From Bacteroidota bacterium (GTDB taxonomy: Bacteria > Bacteroidota > Bacteroidia > Bacteroidales > VadinHA17), in assembly GCA_030613125.1 (NCBI GenBank), contig JAUWMO010000247.1, forward strand, positions 1-5,316: a stretch of 5,316 nucleotides of DNA. The letters are read 5' to 3'. The notes below the pieces were generated by a model. That model was given only the letters and a program-made list of their open reading frames with translations. It did no database searches and was not told the DNA's origin. Both the position numbers and the translations under genes were made by a program. Shown piece after piece: positions 1 to 5,058 of this stretch. Position 1 is the stretch's first letter, and each line of letters starts with the position of its first letter.

Positions 1-97
1 TTCCGCCATCTGGGCTGTTTCTATTGTTAAACTAATAAAAGAACGAATACTTTATTTATATGAATAAACTTATTCCTTGTAACATCCGATGGCGGAA
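1..97. repeat. 10-bp inverted repeat around an AT-rich core
   Basis: TTCCGCCATC at 1-10 is matched exactly by its reverse complement GATGGCGGAA at 88-97, with an AT-rich 77-bp core between them. The left arm touches the window edge, so the repeat may continue to the left. No transposase or other gene is visible in the core. It could be part of a small non-coding repeat element or a decayed insertion-sequence end. The sequence match is certain and the meaning is not. Confidence 0.5.
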
Positions 98-175
98 CTG
101 ACTCCCCTGCAGTCTGGCTCCTCCCTAAAATTGTCCACCGGACAATTTCTTTACGGTCGGCCCTGCCATCTGGGC
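5..175. repeat. 11-bp direct repeat GCCATCTGGGC, two copies
   Basis: GCCATCTGGGC occurs at 5-15 and again at 165-175 in the same orientation. The first copy shares bases with the left arm of the 1-10/88-97 inverted repeat, and the second lies in the hairpin at 162-178. The copies bound about 150 bp that carries the palindrome at 128-148. They may be recurring modules of one repeat family or a duplicated target site. I cannot tell which from one locus. Confidence 0.5.
128..148. repeat. Perfect 9-bp palindromic hairpin
   Basis: AAATTGTCC (128-136) and GGACAATTT (140-148) are exact reverse complements with a 3-nt ACC loop. No T-run follows on the plus strand beyond TTTCTTT, so it is a poor terminator. 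On the minus strand it is followed by a short purine-rich GGGAGGAG stretch. Small palindromes of this kind in intergenic DNA resemble REP-like elements or IS200/IS605 end hairpins, but no cognate transposase gene is in the window. Confidence 0.55.
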
Positions 176-178
176 AGG
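162..178. repeat. 6-bp GC-rich hairpin
   Basis: CCTGCC (162-167) pairs with GGCAGG (173-178) around the 5-nt loop ATCTG. It lies immediately downstream of the 128-148 palindrome and includes most of the second copy of the 11-bp direct repeat, so it appears to belong to the same repeat cluster. No poly-T follows. Confidence 0.4.
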
Positions 179-181
179 ATA

Positions 182-240
182 GTGAATAGTGAGCTGTGAG
201 TGGTGATTATTCTATTCACGATTCACTCTTCACTTCTCAC
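182..240. repeat. Mirrored GTGA heptad array (4 + 4 units)
   Basis: Four consecutive 7-nt units begin with GTGA at 182, 189, 196 and 203. After a 3-nt centre (TTC, 210-212), four consecutive 7-nt units end with TCAC at 219, 226, 233 and 240. The two halves are in exact register. They fold into a long stem in which each conserved GTGA/TCAC tetranucleotide pairs and the three variable bases between them are partly or not paired. Similar GTGAATAGTGAA-type tracts are familiar from Bacteroidota intergenic DNA. The function is unknown. Confidence 0.6.
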
Positions 241-258
241 AATCCTTCAAAGGGGCTA

Positions 259-285
259 CAAAAGTAAGAAAAATTTCAAATCAAA
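259..285 (-). promoter_or_regulatory. Candidate leftward Bacteroidota promoter
   Basis: On the minus strand, TACTTTTG (266-259) is an exact match to the Bacteroidota -7 box TAnnTTTG. A TTTG at 285-282 could be the -33 element, although the 15-bp spacer is shorter than the usual roughly 19 bp. Transcription would run left from about position 252 through the GTGA heptad hairpin and the 162-178 and 128-148 hairpins. No coding gene lies within the following 250 bp, so the target is off the window or non-coding. Confidence 0.4.
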
Positions 286-313
286 ATATGTTTTTAATTC
301 ATAAAAGACGATT

Positions 314-331
314 GGATAAGGAGGATAAGGA
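314..331. repeat. Tandem 9-bp repeat, two copies
   Basis: GGATAAGGA occurs at 314-322 and directly again at 323-331. It is short and may be a slippage duplication. No associated gene or signal is seen. Confidence 0.35.
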
Positions 332-377
332 TAGAATAATAATATTTTTTTCTATTCGAATAATTTGAACTGTAACT

Positions 378-416
378 GCCCGTCTTCTAACACCCAGAGT
401 ATATTAACAAACGGGC
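378..416. repeat. 6-bp GC inverted repeat, long loop
   Basis: GCCCGT (378-383) and ACGGGC (411-416) are exact reverse complements separated by 27 nt of AT-rich sequence. They stand out only as GC-rich islands in AT-rich surroundings. There is no T-run, so this is not a convincing terminator. It could be chance. Confidence 0.2.
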
Positions 417-442
417 GTCGGGTATATAAAAATGAAACAATT

Positions 443-481
443 TTGTAACTATCTTGTAACAATCTTGTAACAACTTATAAC
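443..481. promoter_or_regulatory. Direct repeats TTGTAAC at 11-bp spacing
   Basis: TTGTAAC occurs at 443-449, 454-460 and 465-471, exactly 11 bp apart, followed by a degenerate TTATAAC at 475-481. The spacer of the first two units is similar (TATC, AATC). Heptamers repeating once per helical turn are the usual arrangement of sites for OmpR/PhoB-type winged-helix regulators such as the Pho box. The assignment to such a regulator is inference. No gene start lies directly downstream on either strand, so any regulated transcript is unidentified. Confidence 0.4.
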
Positions 482-498
482 CTTATTTTAATTAGCCT

Positions 499-560
499 CT
501 CCGCAGTAAGCTGTGGGGAACCTGTACAGATAAATTCGCTCAGGTGGGTAAAATCCTGAG
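499..560. repeat. Two small hairpins 3' of the lipoprotein gene
   Basis: Positions 499-506 (CTCCGCAG) can pair with 511-518 (CTGTGGGG) as an 8-bp stem including G-U pairs around TAAG. Positions 539-544 (CTCAGG) pair exactly with 555-560 (CCTGAG) around a 10-nt loop. Both lie downstream of the minus-strand lipoprotein gene and could mark the end of its transcript. Neither is followed by a poly-U tract on that strand, so I do not call a terminator. Confidence 0.25.
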
Positions 561-579
561 ATCCCTCCTTCGTCGGCAT
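558..579 (-). repeat. Probable dispersed intergenic repeat fragment
   Basis: Read on the minus strand, this stretch contains CCGACGAAGGAGGGATCTC. It closely resembles the core of a short repeat (ATTCCGACGAAGGAGGAATCTC-like) that I recall being scattered through intergenic regions of many Bacteroidota genomes. The nearby TTGTCAT on the minus strand (601-595) would fit its upstream part, with an interruption between. The identification is from memory. It is non-coding and lies 3' of the lipoprotein gene. Confidence 0.35.
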
Positions 580-627
580 CAATTCCACTAACGATGACAA
601 CTTCGCTTCATGCCCGAAATAATACTT

Positions 628-1338
628 TCATTCAGGAGTTTCGTTTTCATCGAGTGTCATTGATTTAACTGCCTTCCTGCCTTTTGGTTCCAATTTTACA
701 CTCCGGTCACGTTTCGATAAACTCTTCTTTGAACTAAAATAATCGACATATGCAATAAAATAGTTTATCTCTCCGGGAATAAGTATATCGGTTTCTATAA
801 AACCAACATCCTCATCAGCTAACGTATAGTTATTATGATTGTTTTCCCACACATCAATGTAGTATCTCTTCGTTTCAAGGAAGGAGAATACAACTTTTCC
901 GTTGGCATTTGTGAATCCTTCAACGAGCATGTTGGTTTCATCAAGCCAATCCTCGTAAGTTGGATACAGGATCACACTGGCATTCTCCACCGGATACTCG
1001 TCATAATACTCAAGTACTTCAATTTCAAGGGTAGTGGGATACAAAACTTCTATAGTCTGATAAGCCTTATCAATACGGCCTTTTCTTGAAAATGCGGTTA
1101 ATACGACTGTATATTCACCCGAAGTCAGGTAAGCATGCACGGGATTCACTACAGTGGAAAATGATCCGTCTCCAAAATCCCATTCATAACAGTATGTATC
1201 AAGAGAATTGTTGGTAAAAAATATATCCTCTCCGACGTAAACCTCCACTTCAGATGCAAAGAAACCCGCGATAGGAACTCTATCACACGAAAAAAGGATC
1301 ACTGAAAGAACAAGTGATATATATAATATTTTTTTCAT
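628..1338 (-). CDS. PKD-domain lipoprotein, putative
   Basis: A 236-residue protein starting at the ATG at 1338-1336 (MKKILYISLVLSVILFSC). This is a short Lys-containing N-terminus, a hydrophobic stretch and a lipobox LFSC with the lipidated Cys at residue 18. Residues 21-98 form a PKD domain with the hallmark WDFGDG at 53-58 and the following NPVHAY...GEYTVVLTA strands. Residues 104-200 resemble a carboxypeptidase-regulatory-like/CnaB-type beta-sandwich (PVENASVILYPT, then TNANGKVVF). The tail (202-236) is strongly basic and then acidic. Such proteins are anchored in the cell envelope, where PKD modules usually mediate protein or glycan contacts. No catalytic domain is visible. Cys+2 is Asp and no clear surface-export signal (an acidic run after the Cys) follows, so a periplasm-facing location is my inference. 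The reading frame is open up to 1398, but that longer start would overlap the -7 box and bury the signal peptide. The exact role is unknown. Confidence 0.8.
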   Translation of the reverse strand: MKKILYISLVLSVILFSCDRVPIAGFFASEVEVYVGEDIFFTNNSLDTYCYEWDFGDGSFSTVVNPVHAYLTSGEYTVVLTAFSRKGRIDKAYQTIEVLYPTTLEIEVLEYYDEYPVENASVILYPTYEDWLDETNMLVEGFTNANGKVVFSFLETKRYYIDVWENNHNNYTLADEDVGFIETDILIPGEINYFIAYVDYFSSKKSLSKRDRSVKLEPKGRKAVKSMTLDENETPE

Positions 1339-1386
1339 TACAGTAGTTTTAGTGAGTTCATATAACATAGAGTACAAAGAAAGTGC

Positions 1387-1394
1387 CAAATTTA
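1387..1394 (-). promoter_or_regulatory. -7 promoter box of the lipoprotein gene
   Basis: On the minus strand TAAATTTG (1394-1387) matches TAnnTTTG exactly and lies about 48 bp upstream of the ATG at 1338, giving a leader of roughly 40 nt. No good -33 TTTG is seen at the usual distance, so strength is uncertain. Its position argues against a start at 1398. Confidence 0.45.
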
Positions 1395-1521
1395 ACATGC
1401 CAAGTATAACTAACTGATTTAATGTCGATTATATGATATTATTTAGTCCGTTTGAATATGAAATAGAAAACAGGAAACGCTGCAATAAGCCTGGCAAATA
1501 ATAACACATAACTATTAACTA

Positions 1522-1551
1522 TTGAGAATAAATTGATTATGATTATCTTTG
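1522..1551 (+). promoter_or_regulatory. Promoter of the thrS-infC-rpmI-rplT operon
   Basis: TATCTTTG at 1544-1551 is an exact match to the Bacteroidota -7 box TAnnTTTG. TTG at 1522-1524 serves as the -33 element with a 19-bp spacer, the usual distance for the primary sigma factor of this phylum. Transcription should start near 1556-1559, leaving a leader of only about 25 nt before the thrS ATG. That leaves no room for a T-box or a long operator hairpin in the thrS leader. Confidence 0.7.
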
Positions 1552-1582
1552 CACTTCATTTTTGATCAAGGATATATTGAAC

Positions 1583-3538
1583 ATGATAAAAATTACATTT
1601 CCGGATAATAGTGTTAAAGAGTATAAAAGCGGAATTACTGGTCTGGAAATTGCGAAAAGTATTCATCCCGCACTCGCAAAGGAGGCTTTATCAATTACAG
1701 TAAATGGTGATTTATGGGACCTTACAAGGCCTTTAAACCACGATGCAGTAATCAAGTTTCACAAATGGGATGACGAAGATGGCCAACACGCTTTTTGGCA
1801 TTCCTCTGCACACCTTATGGCTGAAGCAATAGAGGCGATATATCCGGGAACTAAATTTGGTATTGGGCCCGCCATCGAGCAAGGCTTTTATTATGATGTT
1901 GATCCTGGTAAGGGTGCAGTAATTACTGAAGGTGATCTTTCGGAGATTGAAATGAAAATGCAGGAACTGGCCAGGTTAAAAAATGGTTATAATCGCAAAG
2001 AAGTTCCTAAGAAAGAGGCAATAGACTACTTTAAAAGAAAAGGTGATGAATATAAGCTTGAACTGATTGAGGAATTGGAAGATGGAAGCATTTCTTTTTA
2101 CACACATGGGAATTTTACTGATCTTTGTCGCGGACCACATCTTCCAAATACTGAATCTATAAAGGCGATAAAACTATTAAGTGTTGCCGGTGCCTATTGG
2201 AGAGGTGATGAAAAACGTAAACAACTGACACGGATATACGGAATCACCTTCCCGAAAAAATCAATGCTGGATGAATACCTTATCATGCTGGAAGAAGCAA
2301 AGAAAAGGGATCACAGAAAAATTGGGAAAGAACTGGAACTATTCACATTTAGCCAAAAAGTGGGCCAGGGACTTCCCTTATGGTTACCAAAAGGAGCTCA
2401 GTTAAGGGAAAGGCTTGAGAATTTTCTCAAAAATGTTCAAAAGAAGTATGGGTATTACCCTGTAATTTCTCCCCATATTGGCCTCAAAGAGCTGTTTATT
2501 ACATCAGGCCATTATGAGAAATACGGAAAAGACTCTTTCCAGCCAATAAAAACTCCGAATGAACATGAGGAATTCATGTTAAAACCCATGAATTGCCCAC
2601 ATCATTGTGAGATGTATAAATCAAAACCCAGATCATATAAAGACCTTCCTTTACGTCTTGCCGAATTCGGGACCGTTTATCGTTATGAGCAAAGCGGGGA
2701 ACTGCATGGTCTTACCAGGGTAAGAGGTTTTACACAAGATGATGCCCATATATTTTGCAGGCCCGATCAATTAAAAGAAGAATTTATTAAGGTTATTGAT
2801 ATTGTTTTTATAATCTTTAAATCTCTTGAATTTAAAGACTTTATCACCCAGATTTCATTGAGAGATCCTGAAGATAAGGAAAAATACATTGGTAATGATG
2901 AAAACTGGGATAAAGCCGAATCTGCAATACTTGAGGCGTGCGAGAAAAAAGGGCTGAACACGATAATTAAATATGGTGAAGCTGCATTTTATGGCCCTAA
3001 ACTTGACTTTATTGTTAAAGATGCCCTGGGAAGGAAATGGCAGCTTGGTACGATTCAGGTGGACTATAATTTACCTGACAGGTTTGAGCTTGAATATATT
3101 GGTGCTGATGATAAGCGGCACAGACCTGTTATGATCCATAGGGCACCATTCGGATCCATGGAACGGTTTGTTGCTGTACTAATAGAACATACTGCTGGAA
3201 AATTCCCGCTATGGCTCACACCCGATCAGGTTGTTATCTTACCAATTAGTGAAAAGTATGTCGATTATGCAAAAAAAGTTTTTAATTTTCTAAATAATTC
3301 CGATATTCGCAGTCTGATTGATGACCGTGATGAAAAGTTGGGTAAAAAGATAAGGGATAACGAGTTAAAGAAGATACCCTACCTTCTTATCGTGGGCGAA
3401 AAAGAAGTTGGAAGTAATACAGTTTCTGTCCGCAAACAAGGAGAAGGCGATCAGGGAAATATGTTAATTAACGAATTTGTTTCTTTTATACAAAAAAAGA
3501 TAGAAAATCAAACTCGCTTAAACATAGAAGATCAGTAA
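1583..3538 (+). CDS. thrS: Threonine--tRNA ligase
   Basis: Cytosolic class II aminoacyl-tRNA synthetase that charges tRNA-Thr with threonine using ATP. The 651 residues are the normal full length. The order is a TGS domain (1-61), the editing domain with HxxxH (H73, H77) and CxxxH (C182, H186), then the catalytic core. Motif 1 lies around 271-299. The zinc ligands are C338 (MNCPHH), H389 (DDAHIF) and H519 (IHRAPFGS). Motif 2 includes R367 (YRYE) and motif 3 GSMERF has R528. The HGTP anticodon-binding domain is at about 545-640. All key residues are present, so both aminoacylation and Ser-tRNA editing should work. The ATG at 1583 is chosen because family members begin MIKITxPD. AAGGA at 1568-1572 precedes it by 10 nt, and an in-frame TTG at 1562 would sit almost at the transcript's 5' end. 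It is first in the operon, 32 nt before infC. Confidence 0.97.
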   Translation: MIKITFPDNSVKEYKSGITGLEIAKSIHPALAKEALSITVNGDLWDLTRPLNHDAVIKFHKWDDEDGQHAFWHSSAHLMAEAIEAIYPGTKFGIGPAIEQGFYYDVDPGKGAVITEGDLSEIEMKMQELARLKNGYNRKEVPKKEAIDYFKRKGDEYKLELIEELEDGSISFYTHGNFTDLCRGPHLPNTESIKAIKLLSVAGAYWRGDEKRKQLTRIYGITFPKKSMLDEYLIMLEEAKKRDHRKIGKELELFTFSQKVGQGLPLWLPKGAQLRERLENFLKNVQKKYGYYPVISPHIGLKELFITSGHYEKYGKDSFQPIKTPNEHEEFMLKPMNCPHHCEMYKSKPRSYKDLPLRLAEFGTVYRYEQSGELHGLTRVRGFTQDDAHIFCRPDQLKEEFIKVIDIVFIIFKSLEFKDFITQISLRDPEDKEKYIGNDENWDKAESAILEACEKKGLNTIIKYGEAAFYGPKLDFIVKDALGRKWQLGTIQVDYNLPDRFELEYIGADDKRHRPVMIHRAPFGSMERFVAVLIEHTAGKFPLWLTPDQVVILPISEKYVDYAKKVFNFLNNSDIRSLIDDRDEKLGKKIRDNELKKIPYLLIVGEKEVGSNTVSVRKQGEGDQGNMLINEFVSFIQKKIENQTRLNIEDQ

Positions 3539-3557
3539 AAATTATTAACCAAAAGAC

Positions 3558-3563
3558 AGGAGG
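3558..3563 (+). promoter_or_regulatory. Strong Shine-Dalgarno that fixes the infC start
   Basis: AGGAGG at 3558-3563 is followed by an A-run and then ATA at 3571, a 7-nt spacing that is optimal for initiation. It is the only perfect Shine-Dalgarno in the window. The thrS, rpmI, rplT and dapB starts have weak or A-rich upstream regions, as expected for a phylum whose ribosomes rarely use Shine-Dalgarno pairing. It supports initiation at the non-AUG codon. Confidence 0.75.
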
Positions 3564-3570
3564 AAAAAAA

Positions 3571-4125
3571 ATAGCTGGACATTACAAAAAAAGGTATGAT
3601 ACTACACCTAGGTTCCGGATCAATGAGCAGATCAGGGTCCCGGCTGTCCGACTTGTTGGAGACAATATTAAGGAGCCTGGAGTTATATCAACACGTGAGG
3701 CACTGGATTTGGCAGATGAACTGGAGCTCGACCTTGTTGAAATATCCTCTAAAGCAGATCCTCCGGTTTGTAAAATCATCGATTATAAAAAGTTTCTCTA
3801 TCAACAGAAAAAGAAACAGAAGGAAATCAAGGCCAAAACAGCAAAAATTGTGGTAAAAGAGATCCGTTTCGGTCCAAATACCGATGATCATGACTATAAT
3901 TTTAAGCTGCGGCATGCACAGAAATTCCTTCAGGATGGTGCTAAGGTGAAAGCTTTCGTGTTCTTCAAAGGAAGGACAATACTTTTCAAGGAAAAGGGCG
4001 AAATCCTTTTATTAAGATTTGCCCAGGATCTTGAAGAATTTGGAAAAGTTGAACAACTCCCGAAACTTGAGGGGAAAAGAATGACTTTATTCATAAATCC
4101 AAAAAGTTCAATAAAGAAACATTAA
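3571..4125 (+). CDS. infC: Translation initiation factor IF-3 (AUA start)
   Basis: Binds the 30S subunit, keeps it apart from 50S and proofreads initiator tRNA and start codon. The 184-residue product has the N-terminal domain at about 14-80 (RINEQIRVPAVRLVG; VEISSKADPPVCKIIDY), a Lys-rich linker helix (79-92), and the C-terminal domain at about 93-178 (KEIRFGPNTDDHDYNFKLRHA; FVFFKGR; LEGKRM). The frame has no ATG, GTG or TTG between thrS and a TTG at 3709 (Leu47), which lies inside the conserved N-domain and would delete half of it. The conserved sequence begins at residue 14, so the start must be near ATA 3571, which follows AGGAGG. Non-AUG infC starts (AUU in Escherichia coli) are established and let IF3 repress its own synthesis. 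The AUA assignment here is inference from frame, homology and spacing. Automatic callers may truncate this gene to 138 aa. It ends 27 nt before rpmI. Confidence 0.93.
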   Translation: MAGHYKKRYDTTPRFRINEQIRVPAVRLVGDNIKEPGVISTREALDLADELELDLVEISSKADPPVCKIIDYKKFLYQQKKKQKEIKAKTAKIVVKEIRFGPNTDDHDYNFKLRHAQKFLQDGAKVKAFVFFKGRTILFKEKGEILLLRFAQDLEEFGKVEQLPKLEGKRMTLFINPKSSIKKH

Positions 4126-4152
4126 ATTTATTAATAAACACTATAGAAGAAT

Positions 4153-4350
4153 ATGCCAAAGATGAAAACGAATCCCGGTGCTAAAAAACGATTTACTCTT
4201 ACCGGGTCAGGGAAGATAAAAAGAAAACACGCTTTTAAAAGTCATATTTTGACAAAAAAAGCTAAAAAAAGAAAAAGAAATCTGACCTATTTTGGCGAAG
4301 TGCATAAAGCTGATGTGAAAAACATCAAACTATTGCTTTCGATGAAGTAG
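4153..4350 (+). CDS. rpmI: Large-subunit ribosomal protein L35 (bL35)
   Basis: A 65-residue, very basic protein of normal L35 length. It starts MPKMKTNPGAKKRF and contains the diagnostic GSGKIKRKHAFKSHILTKK core (residues 18-36) and the KADVKNIKLLL ending. It is a component of the 50S subunit that binds 23S rRNA. It lies 27 nt after infC and 93 nt before rplT in the conserved infC-rpmI-rplT order, and there is no promoter motif in front of it, so it is cotranscribed. The stretch coding for residues 34-42 contains two A7 runs (4254-4260 and 4264-4270), which are slippage-prone but in frame here. The upstream region AGAAGA is only a weak ribosome-binding match. Confidence 0.96.
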   Translation: MPKMKTNPGAKKRFTLTGSGKIKRKHAFKSHILTKKAKKRKRNLTYFGEVHKADVKNIKLLLSMK

Positions 4351-4387
4351 GATCATTTATACATAATTGATTGTTTAACTGAATGAA

Positions 4388-4422
4388 TTAGCCGAAAGTC
4401 CACACCCAGAGCGTGGCGCTAA
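4388..4422 (+). promoter_or_regulatory. Structured rpmI-rplT spacer, candidate L20 operator
   Basis: In the 93-nt AT-rich spacer, TTAGC (4388-4392) pairs exactly with GCTAA (4418-4422). CCAC (4400-4403) pairs with GTGG (4413-4416) inside it. An asymmetric internal loop (CGAAAGT against C) and a 9-nt apical loop complete the fold. The hairpin ends 21 nt before the rplT ATG. L20 is the classic autoregulator of this operon in Escherichia coli and Bacillus subtilis, where it binds mRNA mimics of its 23S site. That role here is inference. No poly-U follows, so it is not a terminator. Confidence 0.4.
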
Positions 4423-4443
4423 CCATTTAAAAAATTAAAGATC

Positions 4444-4791
4444 ATGCCAAGAGCAGTAAACGCAGTAGCGTCAAAAAAGAGGAGAAAAAAGGTACTGAAG
4501 CAAACAAAAGGATACTTCGGCAGACGTAAAAATGTTTATACGGTTGCCGTAAATGCACTTGAAAAAGGATTGCAGTATGCCTATCGCGACAGGAAAACCA
4601 AAAAAAGAAACTTCAGAGCACTTTGGATACAGAGAATCAATGCAGCAGTAAGAAATTATGACATGTCTTATTCTGAGTTCATGGGGAAACTAAATAAGAA
4701 AAATATTGAATTGAGCCGCAAAACACTTGCCGATCTGGCGATGAATAATCCAAAGGCATTTGAAGCTGTAGTAAATAAAGTTAAAGAATAA
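4444..4791 (+). CDS. rplT: Large-subunit ribosomal protein L20 (bL20)
   Basis: A 115-residue protein, the usual L20 length. The basic N-terminal extension (MPRAVNAVASKKRRKKVLKQ, then KGYFGRRKNVYTVA) is the rRNA-binding arm needed early in 50S assembly. The C-terminal globular half includes YAYRDRKTKKRNFRALWIQRINAAVR (46-71) and LSRKTLADLAMNNPKAFEAVV (90-110). In other bacteria this protein also represses the translation or transcription of its own operon. It is the last gene of the operon and a terminator begins 20 nt after its stop. The ATG at 4444 has only AAAG upstream, so initiation does not depend on a strong Shine-Dalgarno. The structured spacer directly upstream is a candidate control site. 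Confidence 0.97.
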   Translation: MPRAVNAVASKKRRKKVLKQTKGYFGRRKNVYTVAVNALEKGLQYAYRDRKTKKRNFRALWIQRINAAVRNYDMSYSEFMGKLNKKNIELSRKTLADLAMNNPKAFEAVVNKVKE

Positions 4792-4811
4792 TTTATACTT
4801 TTAATATTTCG

Positions 4812-4839
4812 AAAGGGAGGCATAAGCTTCCCTTTTTTT
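4812..4839 (+). terminator. Intrinsic terminator after rplT
   Basis: AAAGGGAGGC (4812-4821) pairs with GCTTCCCTTT (4826-4835) over 10 bp with one G-U pair, around the tetraloop ATAA. The T-tract runs on to 4839 (seven T in all, three within the stem). This is a textbook Rho-independent terminator ending the thrS-infC-rpmI-rplT transcript and separating it from dapB. Confidence 0.9.
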
Positions 4840-5058
4840 GATGTATCACAATCGTGTCTGAATATACAGGAATAATGCATGCACATGACATTGTAGTACC
4901 AAAAGTTATAATTAAATAGAGATCTAAAACCTTTTTATTTAGTTACTATTATGTTCTGTAAAGTTTGATTATCAAAAGAAAATTATTTAATATTATCTAT
5001 TTACTTTGTTTAATTCAAGGATCGAAAATATATTCCTTAAATATACATTATTACAAAA
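4840..5058. other. AT-rich intergenic region before dapB
   Basis: A 219-bp stretch with no supported gene. TTACTTTG at 5001-5008 differs by one base from the -7 box TAnnTTTG and lies about 50 bp before the dapB ATG, so it is the best candidate dapB promoter, but no -33 TTTG is at the right distance. TGCATGCA at 4876-4883 is an 8-bp palindrome of unknown meaning. The Bacteroidales-1 RNA is described as often lying downstream of rplT. I looked for its expected promoter and terminator pair here and did not find a convincing one. Confidence 0.3.

Noticed and set aside
1..627. CRISPR array or transposon carrying genes
   Set aside because: The repeats are too few, too short and irregularly spaced for CRISPR, and no transposase or other coding frame is present.
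835..1089. Plus-strand 84-codon open frame inside the lipoprotein gene
   Set aside because: It is antisense to a gene with clear PKD and lipobox features and shows no family similarity of its own.
1339..1398. Longer lipoprotein start at 1398
   Set aside because: It overlaps the -7 box and puts 20 residues before a normal lipoprotein signal peptide.
1562..1582. Seven-codon upstream extension of thrS from TTG at 1562
   Set aside because: It would begin within a few bases of the predicted transcript start, has no ribosome-binding site, and family members begin MIKITxPD, which fits the ATG at 1583.
2767..2961. Minus-strand 64-codon frame in thrS, and a similar one at 4668-4886 over rplT
   Set aside because: Both lie antisense to conserved genes, with no start signals or family resemblance.
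3596..3915. Open frames of 65-86 codons on both strands over infC
   Set aside because: They are shadows of infC in other frames. Their products are low-complexity or without recognisable domains.
3709..4125. Short 138-aa IF3 starting at TTG 3709
   Set aside because: It cuts into the conserved N-terminal domain. The same frame upstream encodes RINEQIRVPAVRLVG and the rest of that domain back to ATA 3571.
4393..4416. Resemblance of GAAAGTCC...CAGAGCG to the conserved GAAAGUCC region of RNase P RNA
   Set aside because: The similarity covers only a short stretch and no other conserved RNase P RNA parts are present. It is probably coincidence.
4840..5058. Bacteroidales-1 RNA expected downstream of rplT
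   Set aside because: No exact TAnnTTTG promoter followed by a second terminator is visible between the rplT terminator and dapB.
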